Below, piece after piece: positions 1-7,692 of a DNA stretch of 64,000 nucleotides. The notes beneath the pieces were generated by a model. The model was not told where the DNA came from, searched no databases, and saw nothing but the letters and a program-made list of their open reading frames with translations. Source of the DNA: Anaerotruncus sp. G3(2012) (GTDB lineage: Bacteria > Bacillota > Clostridia > Oscillospirales > Ruminococcaceae). The stretch's first letter is position 1; every line of letters starts with the position of its first letter. The stretch spans positions 60,202-124,201 of the forward strand of contig NZ_KE159680.1 of NCBI RefSeq assembly GCF_000403395.2, in the 5' to 3' direction. Position numbers and translations under genes: made by a program.

Positions 1-2
1 CA

Positions 3-812
3 GTTGTAAAAGATGATCCGCAGAGCAACGAGATCGACATTACAACTGTCACCCTGGATGACCGCCTGATGGTTTCCCCTGGACTTGCGCTTGAGCATGC
101 GCGGGAGGCAGTGGTGCAGATGGCAGTGGTCGCCCGGCATAATTTTATCAACGCAGTGTCCCTGTTGGATGCGTTTGACCCCAAGACCGTTGACCGGATC
201 AATGAAAACGAAGATGTCGTGGATAAGCTGGAAAACCGGGTGGAGACCTATCTGCTGACCCTTTCGGAGAAGGAACTTTCCGAAAGCGAGAGCCGCGAAA
301 TCTCAGAGCTGCTGCACACCTGCGGTGAGTTCGAGCGGGTTGCAGACCATGCACAGAACATCGCGGAATGTGCTGAAAAGCTGTTCCAGAGCAAGTCAAA
401 CCTCTCCAAACGTGCATCTGAAGAGATGCATGTGATCAGTGAGGCTGTCAAGGAAATCTTGGACCTCGCAATAGAGGCGTTCAAAAAGGCGAATGTGCAG
501 GTAGCACAGAACGTGGAACCACTGGAAGAGGTGGTCGATGAGATGGAGCAGATTCTGCGGGACAAGCATTTTGAGCGTCTGCGCAAGGGAAAGTGTACCC
601 TGGATTCAGCGTTCCCGTTCGTTGAAGCCTTGAGCAATATCGAGCGGATCGCGGACCTTTGCTCCAACGTGGCGGAGTCGGTGGGCACCTATGACGGTGA
701 CCGCAAGTCGATCGACCGGCATCTCTATAAAAAGGCACAGGTACAGAGTGAGAGCTATCAGGACAAATATATTGTCTATACCACCAAGTACCTGAACCGG
801 ATTAAAAAATAA
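3..812 (+). CDS. Na/Pi cotransporter family protein, C-terminal PhoU-like part (5' truncated)
   Basis: The open frame runs in from the left edge, so this is only the 3' end of a gene. The visible 269 residues begin in a stretch ending LDDRLMVSPGLALEHAR, typical of the junction between the membrane part of Na/Pi cotransporters (NptA/YjbB type) and their cytoplasmic PhoU-like helical domain. The rest is a charged all-helical domain with two PhoU-type repeats (around ENEDVVDKLE and VEPLEEVVDEME). The transporter would import phosphate with sodium. The ATG at 69 is internal to the frame and is not taken as the start. The Na/Pi assignment rests on this C-terminal part only. Confidence 0.8.
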   Translation, partial: VVKDDPQSNEIDITTVTLDDRLMVSPGLALEHAREAVVQMAVVARHNFINAVSLLDAFDPKTVDRINENEDVVDKLENRVETYLLTLSEKELSESESREISELLHTCGEFERVADHAQNIAECAEKLFQSKSNLSKRASEEMHVISEAVKEILDLAIEAFKKANVQVAQNVEPLEEVVDEMEQILRDKHFERLRKGKCTLDSAFPFVEALSNIERIADLCSNVAESVGTYDGDRKSIDRHLYKKAQVQSESYQDKYIVYTTKYLNRIKK

Positions 813-911
813 AGGGTCAATCTGCTTTCACTTCTGGCAGAGAAAGTGGGATAAACGCATTGCGTGTTTTTTCGCCTTCGGTGGACAGGGTAAGCCAGAG
901 GAGGGCGCACG

Positions 912-1472
912 ATGGATGATATTATAGAGTTTGCCAACAGGGAGGCATTTCGAAAATGGCTTTCTGATCATTGTCTGTCAAATGCCGGGATTTGGCTTTT
1001 GTTTGGGAAGGCTGGCGGACCGAAAACGATAAAAGCAGGGGAAGCGCTTGAAGAAGCACTCTGTTTTGGATGGATTGACGGGCAGATGCAAAGTATTGAT
1101 GACAAAGCGTACAAGAAATATTTTTCTATGCGCAGGGAGAAGAGCAAGTGGTCAGAGAAAAATAAGAGATTGGCTGAAAGCCTCGAAGAGCAGGGGCTTA
1201 TGACCGACTTCGGCAGAAGGAAAATAGAGGAAGCCAAAAGAAATGGCCAGTGGTACGCTCCCAAACCCACAGAGATTACAGAGGAGCAGATTGCTTGCCT
1301 ATCCGCACAGCTGGAGGAGTATGAGCCTGCCTGCACGAATTTTCAGGCGATGCCCTTATCTGTCAAGAAAACCTATACGCGGGCATATCTTGACGCAAAA
1401 ACAGATGCCGGACGGGAAAAACGGATCGCTTGGATGGTGGATAGGCTCAATCAGAATCTCAAACCGATGTAG
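912..1472 (+). CDS. YdeI/OmdA (OmpD-associated) family protein
   Basis: This 186-residue protein starts at an ATG behind a good GAGGAGGG site. The N-terminal half carries the family signature ALCFGWIDG (near residues 49-57), followed by a Y-x(3)-F-x-RR and SKWSEKN stretch. The C-terminal half (LSVKKTYTRAYLDAKT...REKRIAWMVDRL) matches the OmdA-type C-terminal helix pair. Members are small cytoplasmic proteins linked in enterobacteria to bacteriocin or antimicrobial peptide tolerance; their biochemical role is not established. Base composition is more AT-rich than the core genes in this window, as in the next gene, so both may have been acquired horizontally. Confidence 0.8.
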   Translation: MDDIIEFANREAFRKWLSDHCLSNAGIWLLFGKAGGPKTIKAGEALEEALCFGWIDGQMQSIDDKAYKKYFSMRREKSKWSEKNKRLAESLEEQGLMTDFGRRKIEEAKRNGQWYAPKPTEITEEQIACLSAQLEEYEPACTNFQAMPLSVKKTYTRAYLDAKTDAGREKRIAWMVDRLNQNLKPM

Positions 1473-1535
1473 CTGTTAGGCGCACCTTTGGTAGTTTTTT
1501 ACCTTTTTGTCCCGGCGAAAAATATGGTTCAAAAA

Positions 1536-1623
1536 AGTAAAACGGACGTCCGTTTTACTGCTTTCAAAAGAAAGCAGTAAAACGGACGTCCGTTTTACTG
1601 CTTTCAAAAGAAAGCAGTAAAAC
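1536..1623 (+). repeat. Nested palindromic tandem repeat (2.2 copies of a 40-bp unit)
   Basis: A 40-bp unit (1536-1575, 1576-1615) is repeated, with a third partial copy. Each unit holds a perfect 24-bp palindrome centred on GGACGTCC (1536-1559 and 1576-1599) and a short hairpin GCTTTC-AAAA-GAAAGC. Read together, 1536-1565 and 1570-1599 are a perfect 30-bp inverted repeat with a 4-nt loop. The core AAAACGGACGTCCGTTTT has the shape of a dimeric repressor operator (TetR-like). It lies directly upstream of the radical SAM gene's ribosome binding site. Confidence 0.9.
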
Positions 1624-1650
1624 TTCCATGAAAGAAAGGAAGTTTATCAG

Positions 1651-3432
1651 ATGAAGGATTTCAGTACAGTAAAAATCATCTCTATAGAATTGGGTGAAAA
1701 ATGCAATCTTAGTAATCAGCATCAAAAATGTCCTTCATCAGCCCGGTTAAAAAAAGACAAAACAGAGATCATAACGATGGATCAAATTCTTTCGGTGATT
1801 GACGACGTGGCGGAACACCATTTTTCCGGAGAAATTGCATTCCACTATTATAATGAACCGTTATTATATCTGGATCAGATACAGAGCATCATCGAAGCAA
1901 GACCGCAGATGGACTATCTTTTGTGGACAAATGGGGAATTATTAAAAGACGATATAGAGGAGAATGCGTATTTAAACTTGTTTCACAGTATCGTCATTTC
2001 CAATTACGGAGGGGAAAGCCGCTATCGTTTCTACTGTGAGCTGCAAAAAAGATACCCCAATATCACTCGAATTATCAATTATCAGTCTTTAGACGATCTG
2101 GATGATCGGAAGGAAATCTATACAAACGAGGTGAGAAACAAATATGGCTGCTGTAGGCCAATCAATATTGAACTGCCCATTGATTGTTATGGGGATGTGC
2201 ATTTGTGCTGTAGGGACTGGGATAATACCTATCGCATCGGAAATATTAAAGAAACCCCATTGAGCGAGATTATCCAATCAGAGGCTTTCCTGAACTTCGA
2301 GGCATCTGTAAACCAGCCTCTTTTGGATCTCGAAAGATGTCCGGATGTATGTAAATCCTGTACAAATCCGGATAGGGTCAGCACGTTCATTGAGCAAGAC
2401 TACCGGTTGCTCGAATCAAGGGAAAGCAGTATTTCCTTTGTAGTGGTAACCAGAGCAATCCATCTCGGTCGGCTGCTCTCCCTACTGCACTCCCTTGTCC
2501 CTTTGAAGGATGAACTATGTGTCATCCTGGACAGTACAGATCAATACGCCTACGAGGAGATTTCAAAAGTGGCAGACCGGGTAGAGGTAATGGTTGGGAA
2601 AGGCTGTTTTGAGGCATACGAACTTGATATTTTCAACATTTGCACAAAAGACTGGATTTTCCGGATGGATGATGACGAAACATTAAGCCCGGAATGCACA
2701 CGTGAACTGCTCCAACAGTATGTTTCAGATCGGACAAAGGCGGCATATTGGATTCCGAGAAAATGGTACATCTCCCCCGAAGAACATATTGTAACCAGCC
2801 CTTGGATGCCGGACTATCAGCTGAGGCTTTATCGAAATCTTCCGGCGATTATCGAACTTCCAAACTGCATCCATGCTTCCAAAAACATTATGGGTAAAAA
2901 TGCAACGATCAACCAGTTCTGCATCCAACACTGGGACCTGATCTGGAATGGCAGGGAAAAAAGGGAAGAGAAGGTCAGGTATTATGAACGCCTGTTACCA
3001 GGAAACGGGTGCGACTGTTACTATCTTTACGAGACCGAGAATATTGGCACCTTCCGCGAAGAGACAGCAGACGGTCAGACATACGGCGACGTTCTCAAGA
3101 TTCACCTGCCGCAGGCCATGAAAAAGGAGCTCACCTATACCGCGGAGATCGAACTGAAAATCCCGGAACGGGTAAAGCCGCTTTTATCGAAAAAAGATGT
3201 CTTTTTCTCCTACCATTGGTTCAATCAGGACGGAACAATCTACCATTGGGATTATCCGCGGTTTGAGCCGCCTGTTGCGGTGGAGGACAGGATACGCCTG
3301 TTCATGCCAATTCAACTGCCCGAAACAGCCGGCGAATACCGCCTGCAAATGGATATTGTGGAAGAACTTGTGCAATGGTTCAGTCAGTCAGGGCTTTTGG
3401 AGAGCCATCCTAAAACATTTTTGATCCAATAA
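1651..3432 (+). CDS. Radical SAM/SPASM - glycosyltransferase fusion protein
   Basis: This 593-residue protein starts behind AGAAAGGAAG. Residues 1-160 look like a radical SAM barrel (EIAFHYYNEPLL near 61-72), but the canonical CX3CX2C is absent; instead there is C18-X8-C27-P. Residues 165-240 carry a SPASM-like cysteine set (C167, C168, C179, C186, C187, C230, C234, C237). Residues 260-460 resemble a GT2-type glycosyltransferase, with an acidic RMDDDE at 338-343. Residues 480-593 look like the beta-sandwich tail seen on some glycosyltransferases and Wzt (SYHWFNQDGTIYHWD; GEYRLQMDIV). The gene is AT-rich relative to its neighbours. A role in modifying a surface glycan or glycopeptide is only an inference; no RiPP precursor was seen nearby. 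Confidence 0.72.
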   Translation: MKDFSTVKIISIELGEKCNLSNQHQKCPSSARLKKDKTEIITMDQILSVIDDVAEHHFSGEIAFHYYNEPLLYLDQIQSIIEARPQMDYLLWTNGELLKDDIEENAYLNLFHSIVISNYGGESRYRFYCELQKRYPNITRIINYQSLDDLDDRKEIYTNEVRNKYGCCRPINIELPIDCYGDVHLCCRDWDNTYRIGNIKETPLSEIIQSEAFLNFEASVNQPLLDLERCPDVCKSCTNPDRVSTFIEQDYRLLESRESSISFVVVTRAIHLGRLLSLLHSLVPLKDELCVILDSTDQYAYEEISKVADRVEVMVGKGCFEAYELDIFNICTKDWIFRMDDDETLSPECTRELLQQYVSDRTKAAYWIPRKWYISPEEHIVTSPWMPDYQLRLYRNLPAIIELPNCIHASKNIMGKNATINQFCIQHWDLIWNGREKREEKVRYYERLLPGNGCDCYYLYETENIGTFREETADGQTYGDVLKIHLPQAMKKELTYTAEIELKIPERVKPLLSKKDVFFSYHWFNQDGTIYHWDYPRFEPPVAVEDRIRLFMPIQLPETAGEYRLQMDIVEELVQWFSQSGLLESHPKTFLIQ

Positions 3433-3438
3433 AAAAGG

Positions 3439-3476
3439 AGCGAGGTCTTGCAGAAACCTGTAAGACCTCGCTTTTT
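3439..3476. terminator. Bidirectional rho-independent terminator between convergent genes
   Basis: The arms AGCGAGGTCTT (3439-3449) and AAGACCTCGCT (3462-3472) form a perfect 11-bp stem followed by a T run. An A run lies on the other side, so it works for both strands. It sits between the radical SAM gene and the convergent deacetylase gene, whose stop lies just inside it. Confidence 0.9.
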
Positions 3477-4453
3477 TAACTCAAATCCCACTTAGAGACG
3501 GTCAGACCCTTATCCCGGATGTTATCGATCAGCTCGCCGAGAATCTCGGCATTGTCCTTGCTCACCGCATGGAGCAGATAAATCCCGCCTTCGTGGATGA
3601 ACCGGCAGGTGCGCTCAAGCGCTTTGTCGTACCCCATCTGGTTGTTCGGGTCCCAGTCGGCATAGGCAAAGCTCCAGAGCGCAGTGGTGTATCCCATCTG
3701 CTGGACCATGGCCAGTGTCTGTTCGCTGAAGGCCCCCTCGGGCGGGCGGTAAAGGCTCATCTCATAATCAAAGGTGTCCTTCATATAGTCATGCAGTTCT
3801 TTGATGTCTTGTGCCGCCTCGTCGAGTGATTTCTGGGTAGGGTTCCAGTGGTGGCTGGTGTGGTTGCCGACCACATGCCCCTCGTCAATCATCCTTTGGA
3901 TCAATTCAGGCTCGGATTTTACAAACGGCAGTGTGACAAAAAAGACCGCGCTGACCTGCTTCTCTTTAAGTACGTCTAAAATCTGTGGGGTATACCCATT
4001 TTCATACCCTTCGTCGAAGGTCAGATAGAGTTTTCCGCAGTCCTCGGGAGCGATAAAGTAGGCATCAAAACGGCCATACTGCTCCTGCATCATCTCGCTG
4101 CCCACCGTACGGTTCTGCTCATCCACCTGCACGCCAGGCCCCCATTTGACTTGAGCAGCGTCAAGAGCACCGATTTTGTCAAAATCGGTGCTCATGGTCG
4201 GGGTGACCATACTTTCCACATTGGATTTTAGATTGGATGCGCCACTTTCGATGTCCTCCACGATCTCCGGTTTGGACATGGAAGAAGAAGGCTCGGAGGA
4301 CGGTGCGATCGAGGAGACCGGCGGAGCAGAGGAAGATTCAAACGAAGAGGAGGGTTCCGCGCTGGAAGAGGGCGTCTCACTCTTGCGGGAGGAACAGGCT
4401 GTCATAGAGAAGACCAAAGCCAGCGTCATAAAGGTACAGATAAACGCTTTCAT
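3476..4453 (-). CDS. pdaA: Polysaccharide deacetylase, PdaA-like lipoprotein
   Basis: The start chosen is the ATG at 4453, behind AAGGAAG. It gives a 325-residue protein with a lipoprotein signal (MKAFICTFMTLALVFSMTAC, Cys20), a long serine-rich linker (about 21-60) and a NodB-type deacetylase domain from about 140. Motifs are LTFDEGYENGY (residues 144-154, where many relatives have DDG), HTSHHW (198-203) and RPPEGAFSEQTL. TFD-x-GYENGYT is characteristic of B. subtilis PdaA, which de-N-acetylates muramic acid to make delta-lactam in the spore cortex. The spore genes elsewhere in the window fit that role. A vegetative peptidoglycan deacetylase is the alternative. Confidence 0.8.
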   Translation of the reverse strand: MKAFICTFMTLALVFSMTACSSRKSETPSSSAEPSSSFESSSAPPVSSIAPSSEPSSSMSKPEIVEDIESGASNLKSNVESMVTPTMSTDFDKIGALDAAQVKWGPGVQVDEQNRTVGSEMMQEQYGRFDAYFIAPEDCGKLYLTFDEGYENGYTPQILDVLKEKQVSAVFFVTLPFVKSEPELIQRMIDEGHVVGNHTSHHWNPTQKSLDEAAQDIKELHDYMKDTFDYEMSLYRPPEGAFSEQTLAMVQQMGYTTALWSFAYADWDPNNQMGYDKALERTCRFIHEGGIYLLHAVSKDNAEILGELIDNIRDKGLTVSKWDLS

Positions 4454-4653
4454 TGTAAACTTCCTTTCAAAATAGACTGGGAAAAGCGATTGCGAAACAA
4501 AGGCCATCCAAAAAGGGTCTAGCTTCTAACAATGGATGGCGCAAAGGTCGTGAAATAAAACTTTTATTTCGGAGTTAGTGTGTACAATGAATGCATCAAT
4601 CATACAGGCCGCAAAAAGAATTATTTTCCAAAAAAACGCGGCAATCCGTTTGG

Positions 4654-5196
4654 TCAGGCTTTGCTCTGCTGCATTGCATGCCATTTCAGGATACCAACCT
4701 GGGTTTTGGCGTCGGGCAGCTCACCGGACAGAACCATCCGCAGCGCCTCCTCCGCAGGAATCTTGCGGACGGTCAGGAATTCCCCTTCGTCCAGATGCTG
4801 TTTGGAAGGGCGCAGGTCCTGTGCCAGATAGAGGTGGATCACCTCGGTGTCATAGGCGCAGGTCGGATAGAGCCTGCCAAGCGGCTCGAACCTTCCGGCG
4901 ATGCAGCCGCACTCCTCCTCCAGCTCCCGCATACCAGCAGCAGCCGGGTCTTCGCCGCGTTCGAGCTTACCGGCGGGCAGCTCGATCAGTTCCTCCTGCA
5001 CTGCATAGCGGTACTGGGAAACAAACAGGATGTTGCCGTCCGGATCAACCGCCAGAACCGCAACCCCGCCCGGATGGTCGATCACCTCGCGCAGGGCGGG
5101 GTCCCCATTCTCCAGCTCGACCTGATCCCGCCGCAGGGAGACGATCATCCCATCATAAATCTGCTCGGAACTGATTTTTTTTTCATAATGTTTCAC
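4654..5196 (-). CDS. nudF: NUDIX hydrolase, probable ADP-ribose pyrophosphatase
   Basis: The start is a GTG at 5196 with AAAGGAG seven bases upstream; a longer frame exists but has no ribosome binding site. The 180-residue product has a full Nudix box (GKLERGEDPAAAGMRELEEECG), preceded by FVSQYRYAVQEELIELPAG, the sequence environment of ADP-ribose pyrophosphatases of the NudF/YqkG group. It would hydrolyse ADP-ribose to AMP and ribose 5-phosphate in the cytoplasm. The gene is divergent from the M14 peptidase gene, with about 100 bp between them. Confidence 0.85.
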   Translation of the reverse strand: MKHYEKKISSEQIYDGMIVSLRRDQVELENGDPALREVIDHPGGVAVLAVDPDGNILFVSQYRYAVQEELIELPAGKLERGEDPAAAGMRELEEECGCIAGRFEPLGRLYPTCAYDTEVIHLYLAQDLRPSKQHLDEGEFLTVRKIPAEEALRMVLSGELPDAKTQVGILKWHAMQQSKA

Positions 5197-5294
5197 GCGA
5201 AACACTCCTTTCAGTGCTGCACCCCGCAAATTCCAAGCGGAGTGTATAATACATGCCCCGCGCCACATAGACTGGCACAGAGGTGAAACGAACG

Positions 5295-6197
5295 ATGTTT
5301 GACGGATTTTACACCCAACCGCCCTGTTATGCAAATATCCGCCGGGCAGCATGTGAACTGCGGGAAACCTATCCGTTTGTGAAAGTATTTCCGATTGGGA
5401 AATCGGTGCTTGGGCGGAGTATCTATGCATTTGGGATTGGGGAGCTGTACCATGGCGCACTATATGTGGGCGGCGTACATGGGATGGAATGGCTGACCAC
5501 ATTGCTGCTCTTTCGGTTTACAGAGGACCTGCTGCGTGCGATTGCGACCGGGGAACCGCTGGCAGAGATCGACGTAAACAGGACACTCGAAAACCGTTCG
5601 GTCGTGCTGATCCCCTGTCTGAACCCGGACGGGGTAGAGATTTCCCTGAATGGGCCCTGTTCGGCAAAGCACCTTGCGGAGTTTGTCAGGCGGGTGAGCG
5701 GGGGAGATACCTCCCGCTGGCAGGCAAATGCGCGGGGGATTGACCTGAACCACAATTTTGACGCAGGTTATCCGCTGGCAAAGCAGCTGGAACAGCAGGC
5801 GGGCATCTGTTCCCCCGCGCCGACCCGATATGGCGGGACTGCCCCGCACAGCGAGCCGGAGAGCCGGGCGCTGGTGGATTTTTGCACCACCTTTCAAATC
5901 CGGCAGGCGTATGCGTTCCATTCCCAGGGGGAGGAGATCTACTATCGTTATGGAGCGCACACACCGGCGCGTTCACAGCTCATGGCGCAGGTGCTCGCCT
6001 CCGCATCGGGCTATCGGCTGGTACCGCCCGACCCGATGGCTTCCCACGCGGGGTTCAAAGACTGGTTTATTGACTGCCTGCACCGCCCAGCGTTCACGAT
6101 CGAGATCGGGCGCGGCAGGAACCCGCTCCCCGTCGAGGAGCTGGAGCCGATCTATGCGCGGCTGTTGGAGATGCTGTTAATCTCCATCCTATTATAA
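5295..6197 (+). CDS. M14 family zinc carboxypeptidase
   Basis: The ATG at 5295 is preferred because GAGGTG (5280-5285) lies 9 bases before it; a GTG at 5283 overlaps that site. The 300-residue protein has the M14 zinc motif HGMEW (H-x2-E), CLNPDGVEI, RGIDLNHNFD in place of the usual N-R-N-F, the third zinc histidine in YAFHSQGEE and the catalytic glutamate in FTIEIGRGRNPL. There is no signal peptide. Family members of this size in Firmicutes are often gamma-D-glutamyl-diaminopimelate peptidases acting on cell wall peptides. The lack of an export signal suggests cytoplasmic or mother-cell action. Confidence 0.85.
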   Translation: MFDGFYTQPPCYANIRRAACELRETYPFVKVFPIGKSVLGRSIYAFGIGELYHGALYVGGVHGMEWLTTLLLFRFTEDLLRAIATGEPLAEIDVNRTLENRSVVLIPCLNPDGVEISLNGPCSAKHLAEFVRRVSGGDTSRWQANARGIDLNHNFDAGYPLAKQLEQQAGICSPAPTRYGGTAPHSEPESRALVDFCTTFQIRQAYAFHSQGEEIYYRYGAHTPARSQLMAQVLASASGYRLVPPDPMASHAGFKDWFIDCLHRPAFTIEIGRGRNPLPVEELEPIYARLLEMLLISILL

Positions 6198-6403
6198 TGC
6201 GTACCGAACAAAGCCGCAAGCCCTGAAAGCCAAGTCTGAAGGCTTTGCTGCTGGACGGCAGAAGGCTGCCGCGGTAGATGCACAGCATGACAGCACGATG
6301 GCGGAAGGCCGCTTCGATGGAATGGGAGGCTGCCGGCCCGCGGATAAACCGCAGGGTAGAAATGCACAAAGGAAAAAGCGGCAATCTTTGACCGAGACTG
6401 ACC

Positions 6404-6436
6404 AATGGGGATGCATTCGCATCCCCATTGACTTTT
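6404..6436 (+). terminator. Hairpin ending against the padR promoter, probable terminator
   Basis: The 11-bp stem AATGGGGATGC / GCATCCCCATT (6404-6414, 6419-6429) with loop ATTC is followed by GACTTTTATT. It would end transcription from the M14 peptidase gene. The right arm overlaps the first two bases of the -35 element of the next promoter. Confidence 0.55.
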
Positions 6437-6456
6437 ATTACGGTTACTGATATAAT
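6428..6456 (+). promoter_or_regulatory. Strong promoter and probable operator of the padR-DUF2812 operon
   Basis: TTGACT (6428-6433) is followed after exactly 17 bp by TATAAT (6451-6456). TTATTACGG occurs twice, 21 bp apart (6435-6443 and 6456-6464). TACGGTT/AACCGTA (6439-6445, 6466-6472) form an inverted repeat across the -10 element. This placement suggests autorepression by the PadR protein. Confidence 0.75.
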
Positions 6457-6488
6457 TATTACGGAAACCGTAGTAAGGAGGGAGCGCC

Positions 6489-6812
6489 ATGCGGGATCAT
6501 GTGCGAGGTGGGGCGCTTACAGAGGTGACATTCTATATCTTGCTATCCCTTTACATCCCCAGGCATGGATATGCTGTGATGCAGTTTGTCGAGGAAAAAA
6601 CCGGCGGACGCCTTTTACTGGGGGCAGGCACATTGTATGGCGCGCTGAACGCTTTGCAGGAGAAAGGCTGGATTGCACCTTGTGGCGCCAGCGGGGGAAG
6701 GAAAAAGGAATTTGTCATTACGGAGCAGGGAAAACAAGCCGCTGAAAGAGAGTTTGCGCGTCTTGCGGAGCTGGTACAGACAGCGGCCGGGATTGTTGGA
6801 GGTGCTATATGA
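6489..6812 (+). CDS. PadR family transcriptional regulator
   Basis: The 107-residue protein starts behind AAGGAGGG. It shows the PadR winged helix: EVTFYILLSLYIPRHGYAVMQFVEEKTGG, then LLLGAGTLYGALNALQEKGWI (recognition helix and wing) and GGRKKEFVITEQGKQAA. Small PadR proteins of this type have one C-terminal helix and bind as dimers. The gene overlaps the following DUF2812 gene by ATGA, a very common pairing in Firmicutes in which PadR controls a membrane protein partner. The promoter repeats just upstream suggest autoregulation. Confidence 0.92.
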   Translation: MRDHVRGGALTEVTFYILLSLYIPRHGYAVMQFVEEKTGGRLLLGAGTLYGALNALQEKGWIAPCGASGGRKKEFVITEQGKQAAEREFARLAELVQTAAGIVGGAI

Positions 6813-7393
6813 GAAAAAGGGTGTATCGTTTTTTCGGCGGCCTGCTCACGGCGCAGGAAGCCTGGCTGAACCGGATGGCAGATCGCGGCTACCGGCTGGT
6901 CCGCACAGGAAAACTCCTGTATGAGTTTACAGAGTGCGAGCCGGGCCAGGTTCAGTACTGTTTGGAATTTGTCGGGCAGAAGGCGAGAGGCAGTGCGGAG
7001 GAATACCGTACTTTTCTTGAGGATATGGGGTATCGGGTATTCTATAAAAATATCAATCTGAATCTTTCTGTTGGAAAGGTACGCTGGCGTCCGTGGGCTG
7101 AGAAATCCGGGCAGATCGCAACCAATGCTTCCACCTTCAATCGGGAACTTTTGATTGTGGAAAAGCACAATGACGGGACCGCGTTTCAGCTGCACACGGC
7201 CTGTGAGGACAGGAAAACTTACTATAAAACGTTGAGAAAACCGTACCTGTTTTTCTGCTCCATGTCCGCTGTTTTTGGACTTTTGATGCGGAGTTGGGTG
7301 GGAATCGGCTTCGCAGCCCTGTTCCTGATCCCGTTGGTTCTGTACCAGATGGAACTTGTGCGGTTAAACAGGCAGGCCAGATTGGAAGAATGA
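6809..7393 (+). CDS. DUF2812 domain-containing membrane protein
   Basis: This 194-residue protein overlaps padR by 4 bp (ATGA). The N-terminal 110 residues match DUF2812 (RVYRFFGGLLTAQEAWLNRMADRGYRLV, YCLEFVGQKA). Two hydrophobic segments lie near the C terminus (about 146-180), so the domain is probably cytoplasmic and membrane anchored. The function is unknown. In similar loci PadR and DUF2812 proteins respond together to envelope stress or antimicrobials. Here the pair forms an isolated two-gene operon closed by a terminator. Confidence 0.88.
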   Translation: MRKRVYRFFGGLLTAQEAWLNRMADRGYRLVRTGKLLYEFTECEPGQVQYCLEFVGQKARGSAEEYRTFLEDMGYRVFYKNINLNLSVGKVRWRPWAEKSGQIATNASTFNRELLIVEKHNDGTAFQLHTACEDRKTYYKTLRKPYLFFCSMSAVFGLLMRSWVGIGFAALFLIPLVLYQMELVRLNRQARLEE

Positions 7394-7408
7394 CGAATAT
7401 AGATCAAA

Positions 7409-7446
7409 AAGGAGGGTCCGGGTTTCATCCCGGACCCTCCTTTTCA
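7409..7446 (+). terminator. Rho-independent terminator of the padR operon
   Basis: A 14-bp stem (AAGGAGGGTCCGGG / CCCGGACCCTCCTT, 7409-7422 and 7429-7442) with a 6-nt loop is followed by TT and then CAGG. It lies 15 bp after the DUF2812 stop. The adjacent A run makes it usable from the minus strand too. Confidence 0.85.
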
Positions 7447-7543
7447 GGGTGCTTTGGGTTCCAGACCCCAATACCGTCCTCGCTGCCCGGCAAACGCCGA
7501 AACGCACTTACGCGGACAGGAGCCTCCTGAAACAGTTTCCAGA

Positions 7544-7692
7544 GACTGTTTGAAAAGTCAAAGCGTCCGCCTTTTTTGACAAAAGCGGCATCTGTTGTGC
7601 CGGAACTGCGTGGGATACAGAAAGATTCTTCCCCTAGCAGTTGTTTTTCTTACAAAAAAACGACATTTTCTTTCTTTTCAAGCAAGCCCTAA
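7544..7692. mobile_element. Degenerate MITE-like element, family 1 (copy at the 3' end of a phosphoesterase gene)
   Basis: The left end AGACTGTTTGAAAAGTC and the right end CTTTTCAAGCAAGCCCTAA are diverged versions of the terminal inverted repeats of the copy at 12134-12303. Internal similarity includes ACAAAAGCGGCA and GGGATACAG. No coding capacity. The right end overlaps the stop codon of the minus-strand metallophosphoesterase gene. Confidence 0.65.

Noticed and set aside
4503..4540. Inverted repeat GCCATCCA/TGGATGGC upstream of pdaA
   Set aside because: Only 8 bp with a 22-nt loop and no T run or fitting promoter; too weak to call.
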